Source: an uncultured Dehalococcoidia bacterium (GTDB lineage: Bacteria; Chloroflexota; Dehalococcoidia; Tepidiformales; Tepidiformaceae). Taken from it: DNA of 6,389 bases. Position 1 is the first letter of the stretch. Every line of letters begins with the position of its first letter. Under the pieces are notes generated by a model that worked only from the letters and a program-made list of their open reading frames with translations, had not been told where the DNA came from and did no database searches. The DNA lies in the NCBI GenBank assembly GCA_937864275.1, contig CALMIW010000090.1, positions 1-6,389 of the forward strand, read 5' to 3'. The translations under genes and the position numbers were made by a program. Positions 1-4,048 of the stretch are shown in pieces.

Positions 1-1
1 C

Positions 2-964
2 GCCTGCGCCACCGGCTCCACCGCCTTCCGCGAGGCCTACCTCGCCATCGCCAGCGGCGCCTACGACATCACGATGGCCGTCGGTTCCGAGCAGATGGGC
101 AAGCAGGGCCTTCTCGGCTCCCGCGGCGACCCCGCAACCAGCCTCGAAGGCCGCGTCGGCTCGTACATGATGCCCGCCGTTTTCGGCATGGCCGGCATGG
201 AACATGCCCGCGCCTACGGCACCCAGATGGAACACTTCGCGATGGCGAGTGTGAAGAACCACTACCACAGCACGGGCAACCCCCTGGCCCAGTACCAGAA
301 GGAATCACCGCTCGACGAAGTGATGAACGCCCGGATGATCGCCTATCCGAACACGCTCCTGATGTGCTGCCCCACCGGCGACGGCGCCGCGGCCGCCATC
401 CTCTGCTCGATGGATAAGGCCCGCCAGTTCACCACCCAGCCCATCAAGATCGCCGCCAGCGTCCTCACCAGCGACCCGTGGACGGCGCGCGACGAGACGC
501 TCGCCGACATCAACACGCTCACCCGCAATGCTGCCAAGATCGCCTACGAGACTGCCGGCATCGGGCCGGAAGACCTCGACCAGGTCGAACTCCACGACTG
601 CTTCGCCACCGCCGAGCTGCTCCACTACGAAAACCTCGGCCTCTGCGATGAAGGCATGGCCGGCAAGCACATCGCCAGCGGCGCCACCTGGCTCGGAAAC
701 AAGGTCCCCACGAAGTACGAAGAGGACATCGCCCCCTTCGTCGACAAGACCTACAAGCCGAAGACCAAGACGGTGGTGAACGCCAGTGGCGGTCTCCTTT
801 CGAAGGGCCACCCGCTCGGCGCCACCGGCGTCGCCAACATCGCCGAGATCGTCTTCCACCTCCGCGGCCAGGCGGGCGCGCGCCAGGTCGAAGGCTCCAA
901 GATCGGTATGGCCCATGTCATCGGTCTTTGCTCCGCCTGCACCCTGAACGTCGTTCAGAAGTAG
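2..964 (+). CDS. Thiolase, SCP-x/lipid-transfer type (5'-truncated by window edge)
   Basis: The reading frame is open from the left edge and ends at TAG 962-964, giving 320 visible residues; the N-terminus lies outside the window. The visible part begins at the nucleophile motif A-C-A-T-G-S (Cys codon at 5-7), followed by the family segment AVGSEQM. It continues through VELHDCF (about 587-604, the HDCF block of SCP-x-type thiolases) and the active-site-histidine motif GHPLGATG (806-829). Thiolases of this branch condense or cleave acyl-CoA/3-ketoacyl-CoA in fatty acid, sterol or related CoA metabolism in the cytoplasm. The exact substrate cannot be read from the sequence. The ATG at 74 is internal, because the catalytic Cys lies upstream of it. 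The C-terminal block reads GLCSACTLN where relatives usually have GLGGA, which is somewhat unusual. A strong terminator follows directly, so this is the last gene of its transcript. Confidence 0.93.
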   Translation, partial: ACATGSTAFREAYLAIASGAYDITMAVGSEQMGKQGLLGSRGDPATSLEGRVGSYMMPAVFGMAGMEHARAYGTQMEHFAMASVKNHYHSTGNPLAQYQKESPLDEVMNARMIAYPNTLLMCCPTGDGAAAAILCSMDKARQFTTQPIKIAASVLTSDPWTARDETLADINTLTRNAAKIAYETAGIGPEDLDQVELHDCFATAELLHYENLGLCDEGMAGKHIASGATWLGNKVPTKYEEDIAPFVDKTYKPKTKTVVNASGGLLSKGHPLGATGVANIAEIVFHLRGQAGARQVEGSKIGMAHVIGLCSACTLNVVQK

Positions 965-992
965 CCACGGGCAGCGGAAACCGAACGCCGGG

Positions 993-1022
993 AGGCGGCC
1001 CCGAAAGGGGCCGCCTTCTTGT
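993..1022 (+). terminator. Intrinsic terminator of the thiolase gene
   Basis: A perfect 9-bp GC-rich stem (GGCGGCCCC 994-1002 with GGGGCCGCC 1007-1015) closes on a GAAA tetraloop, with one further A-T pair at 993/1016. A T-rich tail (TTCTTGTTG) follows on the + strand. It lies 28 bp after the thiolase stop and separates that transcript from the kinase gene downstream. Confidence 0.93.
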
Positions 1023-1036
1023 TGTGCGAATTGCGG

Positions 1037-1052
1037 CGCGGCAGCTGCCGCG
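1037..1052. promoter_or_regulatory. 16-bp perfect palindrome upstream of the kinase gene
   Basis: CGCGGCAG is followed immediately by its reverse complement CTGCCGCG, a gapless perfect palindrome. It lies between the thiolase terminator and the kinase start codon, 29 bp before the ATG. With no loop it makes a poor RNA hairpin but would suit a dimeric repressor. High GC content raises the chance of coincidence, and I see no clear -35/-10 pair nearby. Confidence 0.3.
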
Positions 1053-1070
1053 TTCGCCCGCCAGGGTTGA

Positions 1071-1076
1071 AGGTGG
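1071..1076 (+). promoter_or_regulatory. Ribosome binding site that sets the kinase start
   Basis: AGGTGG lies 5 nt before ATG 1082. It is the reason for preferring this start over the in-frame TTG at 1019, which falls in the terminator tail and has no Shine-Dalgarno sequence. Confidence 0.6.
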
Positions 1077-1081
1077 AAGCG

Positions 1082-2071
1082 ATGGAACCGGCTGAAGACA
1101 CGGTCCCCGGAGCAGTCCTCGAAGCCTTCGGCTTCGGCGGGGCGGAATGCACGCGCTTCGAAAAGGGGCTGATGAACATCCACTGGCTGGCCGTCCTGGG
1201 CGACGAGCGGTGCGTCATCCGGCGGTACAACTCCATGCGCACCCCGCCGGCGATCGCCTGGGAACAGGCCCTCGTCGAACACGCCGCCTCGCGCGGCTGG
1301 CCGGTTGCTTCCCCTCGCGTTTCGAACGACGGCACGAAGCTGGTCGAGCACGATGGCGGTCTCTGGGCTGCCGGCACGTACCTCGAGGGCGAGTTCGGCC
1401 CGATGGAAACCCCTGCCAGCTTCCACATCTGCGGGCGGCTCCTCGGACGGTTGCACCGGGACCTCGCCAGCTTCGGAGTGGAGGGGCAACGCCCCGACTT
1501 CGGGAAAACGTGGGAGCTCGACGCCTGGGTGGCTCCGGTGAATGCGGGCACGTTCAACGAGATCCTGGCGGCGTTCGGGCGCGAATACCCGGACCTGGCG
1601 TCCCTCATCCGCCGCCAGCGCTACCGCAACCTCCGGGAACTCTCCCGGCTCAAGTACCCGGACCTCCCGGATTACCCCATCCACGGCGACTTCCACCGCT
1701 GGAACCTGCTCTGGAAGGATGGGCAGCTCTCGGGCCTTCTCGACTTCGATCAGTCGCGCCGCGATGCGCTCGTCTGCGACATTGCGCCGCTGCTTATGCC
1801 GTTCCAGCCGCTGGAGCAGAAGTCCGCCGCCGCCCTTCTCGATGGCTACCAGTCGGTCCGGCCGCTCTCCGACACCGAATGGGATCTGCTGCCCGCACTC
1901 GTCCGCTCGTCCCTGCTCTGGTGGGTGGCATACCTGCTGACCGGCTGGCGGACGAGTAGCGAAGCTATCGACTCCATCCAGCGCACGATGACGGTTCGCT
2001 TCCCGGCATTTGAGGCCGCCGAACCCGGGTTCCGCGCGCTGCGGAAGCACTCCCCGCGCATCAATTCCTGA
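1082..2071 (+). CDS. Phosphotransferase family protein (APH / homoserine kinase-like fold)
   Basis: A 329-residue protein, the usual size for aminoglycoside-phosphotransferase-fold kinases (Pfam APH type). The N-lobe contains a glycine-containing loop region (about residues 26-38), the strand CVIRRYN (44-50) and a Glu-containing helix (E61). The C-lobe carries the catalytic loop I-H-G-D-F-H-R-W-N (200-208; H201, D203 and N208 are the Brenner-motif catalytic and metal residues). LLDFD (219-223) serves as the metal-binding DFG equivalent. It should transfer the ATP gamma-phosphate to a small hydroxylated molecule in the cytoplasm. The family covers antibiotic, homoserine, choline and fructosamine kinases, and the substrate cannot be assigned here; nothing indicates an acquired resistance gene. 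It appears monocistronic, bounded by a terminator upstream and a hairpin downstream. The final region (about 285-310) has a hydrophobic, Trp-rich helix, which is common in this family. Confidence 0.88.
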   Translation: MEPAEDTVPGAVLEAFGFGGAECTRFEKGLMNIHWLAVLGDERCVIRRYNSMRTPPAIAWEQALVEHAASRGWPVASPRVSNDGTKLVEHDGGLWAAGTYLEGEFGPMETPASFHICGRLLGRLHRDLASFGVEGQRPDFGKTWELDAWVAPVNAGTFNEILAAFGREYPDLASLIRRQRYRNLRELSRLKYPDLPDYPIHGDFHRWNLLWKDGQLSGLLDFDQSRRDALVCDIAPLLMPFQPLEQKSAAALLDGYQSVRPLSDTEWDLLPALVRSSLLWWVAYLLTGWRTSSEAIDSIQRTMTVRFPAFEAAEPGFRALRKHSPRINS

Positions 2072-2087
2072 TACCTGCGGGACGCCA

Positions 2088-2115
2088 GGAAGCCTCGCGT
2101 CGCCGCGAGGCTTCC
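2088..2115. terminator. Perfect hairpin between convergent genes (probable terminator)
   Basis: GGAAGCCTCGCG (2088-2099) pairs perfectly with CGCGAGGCTTCC (2104-2115) around a TCGC loop. It sits 16 bp after the kinase stop and 33 bp beyond the stop of the convergent exported-protein gene, so it can serve both strands. Neither strand has a T-run after the stem, so it is either a U-poor terminator or an RNA 3'-end stabiliser. Confidence 0.65.
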
Positions 2116-2148
2116 ATCGGGGGAGGAGCACCCTGTTCGATGGGCCGG

Positions 2149-3054
2149 CTACTTCCGGCGCGCCACCGTCACGATCCCGAAGGCACCCGCTGCTGCAAGG
2201 CCGAGCGCCGCGATCCCGGCGTAGAGGAAGCCGTCGCCGTCGTCTTCGCCGGCTTCGGGCGCGGGGTTCGATGGCGTCGGCGCACCCGGGGCGGGCGTCG
2301 CCGGCGTCGCCGGTGTAGTTGGGGTGGGGTCTGCGGGCAGAGGCTGCGTCGGCGCCGGGTTGGCCGGTGGGGGCTGTGCGGGCGGGGGCGCGGCGGCGGA
2401 GCCGCTGTGGTGGAAGGCGACCTGGATGAACGCGGCGTCGCCCGCCTGGATCAGCCGGTTCACCTGGCCGGGGAGCGGCTTGGCCGACGGCTCAAGCTGG
2501 AGCGTGACCTCGAAGGCGCCGTCGGCGCCGGCCTTCACGGTCACCAGCCGGTGGTCGGTCGGGCAGCGCTGTTCGCCGCCGCAACCGCTGCCATCGAAGA
2601 ACGTGACATCCTGGCCGGCCGGGAAGTTGATCCCGGTGATGACCCACGAGTCCGCCTTCGCGCCCGGCTGGGCGGAGAGCGCCGGGACCCGCTCGGGCGA
2701 GCCGACGCCCGTCGCCGGGTTCACCCAGCCGTACTCGCCCTTGCGGACGAAATTCGCGGTCCTGATGTCGCCGCTGGCGAACGGGCCGTAGGTGACGACG
2801 GCTCCGTCGGCGCTGACGGACTGGACCATCGAGCACCACTTGCCGGGCGCGAGGTACATCACGTCGAACTTGCAGTCGCCGCCGTAGTCGAAGCCTTGCG
2901 CCTTGATGTCGGCGCGGATTGCCGCCGCCAGGGTCACGGGTACCTTCGGAGCAGCGACCTGGGCGGATGCCGTTTGCGCCCGCAGCGCGGAGAAGCCGGA
3001 AACGCCGAGGGCAACGGCGAGGAAGATAGGGAGAATGAAACGCTTCGCGTCCAT
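2149..3054 (-). CDS. Exported protein with Ig-like core, Pro/Thr-rich stalk and C-terminal membrane anchor
   Basis: A 301-residue protein from ATG 3052-3054. Residues 1-27 form a signal peptide: basic MDAKR, then a hydrophobic core, with likely cleavage near ALRA-Q. The secreted body (about 30-215) contains four cysteines (61, 74, 158, 164), which could make two disulfides. Within it, the stretch at about 136-189 (VITGINFPAG...DGAFEVTL pattern) resembles Ig/IPT-like beta-sandwich repeats of bacterial surface proteins. Residues 219-268 are a low-complexity Pro/Ala/Thr stalk. An acidic EDDGDG leads into a hydrophobic helix (about 276-297) ending in ARRK, which is a membrane anchor with a cytoplasmic positive tail. 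No LPXTG sortase motif is visible. I do not recognise the family, and no enzymatic motif is seen; a surface-displayed binding or structural protein is the best inference. The longer in-frame start at 3198 would bury the signal peptide behind 48 residues, so it was rejected. Confidence 0.8.
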   Translation of the reverse strand: MDAKRFILPIFLAVALGVSGFSALRAQTASAQVAAPKVPVTLAAAIRADIKAQGFDYGGDCKFDVMYLAPGKWCSMVQSVSADGAVVTYGPFASGDIRTANFVRKGEYGWVNPATGVGSPERVPALSAQPGAKADSWVITGINFPAGQDVTFFDGSGCGGEQRCPTDHRLVTVKAGADGAFEVTLQLEPSAKPLPGQVNRLIQAGDAAFIQVAFHHSGSAAAPPPAQPPPANPAPTQPLPADPTPTTPATPATPAPGAPTPSNPAPEAGEDDGDGFLYAGIAALGLAAAGAFGIVTVARRK

Positions 3055-3079
3055 CGTGAGGACTCTGACCTGAAAGATT

Positions 3080-3125
3080 TGAGCCCCGGGTGGTCGGTTC
3101 CCGATCCGCTGGTGCGCTGGGCTCA
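3080..3125 (-). promoter_or_regulatory. Foldable leader upstream of the exported-protein gene
   Basis: On the - strand TGAGCCC (3125-3119) can pair with GGGCTCA (3086-3080), enclosing a smaller TCGG-GAA-CCGA hairpin (3104-3094). The structure ends 25 nt before the start codon at 3054. No clear Shine-Dalgarno is seen between it and the ATG, so folding could affect translation. It matches no riboswitch class that I recognise. This is a pairing possibility only. Confidence 0.3.
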
Positions 3126-3187
3126 CATCGAACGTAGCGAGGCCCGCGCGGGTACTCCCTACCCGATGGTAAAGATTGCATAGGAAA

Positions 3188-3213
3188 ATGAGAGACACGT
3201 CACACGGACGTGT
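3188..3213 (-). terminator. Possible terminator after the zinc-ribbon ORF
   Basis: Reading the - strand, ACACGTC (3213-3207) pairs with GACGTGT (3201-3195) across a 5-nt loop, followed by a pyrimidine-rich tail CTCTCATTTTCC. It starts 9 nt after the zinc-ribbon stop. The 7-bp stem is modest, so confidence is moderate. Confidence 0.45.
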
Positions 3214-3222
3214 GCGGGAGGC

Positions 3223-3339
3223 TTAGCAGCAATCGTCCTTGTAGCCGCAGGTCCGGCACACGGCCAGCCGGGATCCCTTGATGTTCGCCATCACGTCGCC
3301 GCAGCGAAGACAGACCTGGAGCGGTATCGGGGTGCCCAC
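3223..3339 (-). CDS. Small zinc-ribbon-like protein (two CxxC knuckles)
   Basis: A short frame on the - strand ends at TAA 3223-3225. From GTG 3337-3339 it encodes 38 residues with two zinc knuckles: C-L-R-C-G and, 14 residues later, C-R-T-C-G-Y-K-D-D-C-C at the C-terminus. Four Cys in CxxC-x14-CxxC spacing is the classic zinc-ribbon pattern (rubredoxin-, TFIIS- and DUF-type small ribbons), so metal binding is likely; function is unknown. Third codon positions are mostly G/C from the GTG onward, as in the neighbours. Further upstream they become A/T-rich, which argues against coding there. The frame stays open to 3414, where a stop follows at 3415-3417, but it contains no ATG, GTG or TTG upstream of 3339; only rarer CTG (3351) or ATT starts could extend it. 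The GTG lacks a visible Shine-Dalgarno, so the start is uncertain. It lies upstream of, and in the same direction as, the exported-protein gene, with a possible terminator between. Confidence 0.5.
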   Translation of the reverse strand: MGTPIPLQVCLRCGDVMANIKGSRLAVCRTCGYKDDCC

Positions 3340-3391
3340 ACGGCAATTCAGCCACTGCGCGAGCGTCCCGTCAATGGAACGGCTAATCCGC

Positions 3392-3421
3392 TTGACAACT
3401 TTAGCAATTGCGTCCTAGATT
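3392..3421 (+). promoter_or_regulatory. Sigma-70-type promoter (P1)
   Basis: A consensus -35 TTGACA (3392-3397), an 18-bp spacer and a -10-like TAGATT (3416-3421) lie in a locally AT-rich patch within otherwise GC-rich DNA. Predicted transcription starts near 3428 on the + strand. It would drive the leader ORF/hairpin region and possibly read through into the cupredoxin gene. Confidence 0.6.
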
Positions 3422-3443
3422 CGCCGAGACGCGCGCTGCCGGG

Positions 3444-3509
3444 ATGGCGGTCGCCGGACTCCTGTGTCCTCGCTGTCAAAGAGTCGCGCACCCCGCCTCT
3501 CTTCCGTGA
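3444..3509 (+). CDS. Possible 21-codon leader peptide
   Basis: ATG 3444 opens a 21-codon frame that includes C-P-R-C (two TGT Cys codons) and stops with TGA 3507-3509, exactly at the foot of the strong hairpin that follows. It begins about 16 nt after the predicted P1 start. No good Shine-Dalgarno is visible (only GCCGGG before the ATG). The placement suits a translated attenuator leader, but an ORF this short is easily produced by chance. Confidence 0.25.
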   Translation: MAVAGLLCPRCQRVAHPASLP

Positions 3510-3550
3510 AGGCCCCCTTCTTGGGGGCCTTCGCCTTTTCGGAAAGGCCC
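3508..3550 (+). terminator. Terminator/attenuator with competing hairpins
   Basis: Segment A GAAGGCCCCC (3508-3517) pairs perfectly with segment B GGGGGCCTTC (3523-3532) over a 5-nt loop, followed by GCCTTTTC. It is a strong intrinsic-terminator-like hairpin with a short U-tract. Segment C AAGGCCC (3544-3550) repeats the core of A, so B (3525-3531) can pair with C instead. A second small hairpin (GCCTTT 3533-3538 with AAAGGC 3543-3548) also competes. It either ends a short RNA from P1 or conditionally blocks read-through to the cupredoxin gene. Confidence 0.6.
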
Positions 3551-3571
3551 GGTACATACGTCCCATCGGAG

Positions 3572-3591
3572 TTCGTGACAAGAATCACGAA
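3572..3591. promoter_or_regulatory. CRP/FNR-type operator dyad
   Basis: TTCGTGA (3572-3578), six bases, then its exact reverse complement TCACGAA (3585-3591). The GTGA-N6-TCAC core and spacing match the general CRP/FNR-superfamily operator layout. It overlaps the -35 of the promoter proposed for the cupredoxin gene, which would favour repression if that promoter is correct. The regulator is not in this window. Confidence 0.55.
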
Positions 3592-3602
3592 ATCGCTATG
3601 CA
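3575..3602 (+). promoter_or_regulatory. Second promoter (P2) for the cupredoxin gene
   Basis: GTGACA (3575-3580) as -35, a 16-bp spacer and TATGCA (3597-3602) as -10 would start transcription near 3609, about 48 nt before the cupredoxin ATG. The -10 match is weak. The position downstream of the hairpin and within the dyad makes it plausible. Confidence 0.4.
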
Positions 3603-3642
3603 CTCGGCCTGCGACCAGAGACACTGGAGTCACGCAAGTCTC

Positions 3643-3648
3643 GAGGGA
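3643..3648 (+). promoter_or_regulatory. Ribosome binding site of the cupredoxin gene
   Basis: GAGGGA lies 8 nt before ATG 3657 and confirms this start, which also places a proper lipoprotein signal at the N-terminus. Confidence 0.75.
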
Positions 3649-3656
3649 ACCTTTTC

Positions 3657-4043
3657 ATGAAGCTCCGCACCTGGCTCCTCGCGGCGGCAGCCCCAATGCT
3701 GCTCGCCGCGGCCCTTCTCGCCGCCGCCTGTGGCGGCTCCGATGACGGCGACAGCGGAACCTCCGGCGTTGCCAGTGGCGTCGCCGGCGTTCCGGACGGT
3801 GTCCCGTTCATCGACCAGGACAACCTGAAGTTCATCCCGACGAAGCTCACGGCGAAGGTCGGCGATGTCATCTACTTCAAAAACAGCGAAACCGCCCTCC
3901 ACACCGTCACCATCGAGGGCAAGAACGAGTCCGGGAACATGAAGAAGGACGCGGTCTTCACCTGGACTCCGAAGTCCCCGGGTGAGTACAAAATCACCTG
4001 CGACTTCCACCCGCAGATGAAGGCCACCATCACCATCGAATAG
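3657..4043 (+). CDS. Type I copper (plastocyanin/amicyanin-like) cupredoxin lipoprotein
   Basis: A 128-residue protein. Residues 1-25 are a lipoprotein signal: MKLR, a hydrophobic stretch, and lipobox L-A-A-A-C with lipidated Cys25. A short Gly/Ser/Asp linker (26-45) follows. The rest is a single cupredoxin domain beginning near FIPTKLTAKVGD. The type I copper ligands are visible as H82 (in ALHTV), C115, H118 and M121, in C-x2-H-x2-M spacing like amicyanin. All four are present, so blue-copper electron transfer is expected on the outer face of the membrane. The redox partner is unknown; the family serves respiratory chains, denitrification and amine oxidation. Its control region is unusually rich, with P1, a hairpin attenuator, P2 and a CRP/FNR-type dyad, which suggests conditional expression. 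It is convergent with the LCP gene with only 5 bp between stop codons. Confidence 0.92.
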   Translation: MKLRTWLLAAAAPMLLAAALLAAACGGSDDGDSGTSGVASGVAGVPDGVPFIDQDNLKFIPTKLTAKVGDVIYFKNSETALHTVTIEGKNESGNMKKDAVFTWTPKSPGEYKITCDFHPQMKATITIE

Positions 4044-4048
4044 GTGGG

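Noticed and set aside
305..2131. 608-codon open frame on the - strand spanning the thiolase and the kinase
   Set aside because: It lies antisense to two genes with clear catalytic motifs; its Arg/Glu/Gly-rich, motif-free product is typical of a shadow frame in high-GC DNA.
2270..2400. Short tandem-like repeats (GTCGCCGGC units)
   Set aside because: They encode the Pro/Ala/Thr stalk of the exported protein; this is coding low complexity rather than a mobile or CRISPR repeat.
2140..3183. 347-codon open frame on the + strand
   Set aside because: It is antisense to the exported-protein gene, which has a signal peptide, stalk and membrane anchor; the + product is low-complexity and Arg-rich.
3055..3198. 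N-terminal extension of the exported protein to a start at 3198
   Set aside because: The extra 48 residues would precede a clear signal peptide, and the region holds a probable structured leader.
3340..3414. Extension of the zinc-ribbon ORF to an ATT start near 3408
   Set aside because: ATT starts are very rare, third positions turn A/T-rich here, and the stretch overlaps a near-consensus promoter; it is kept only as an alternative.
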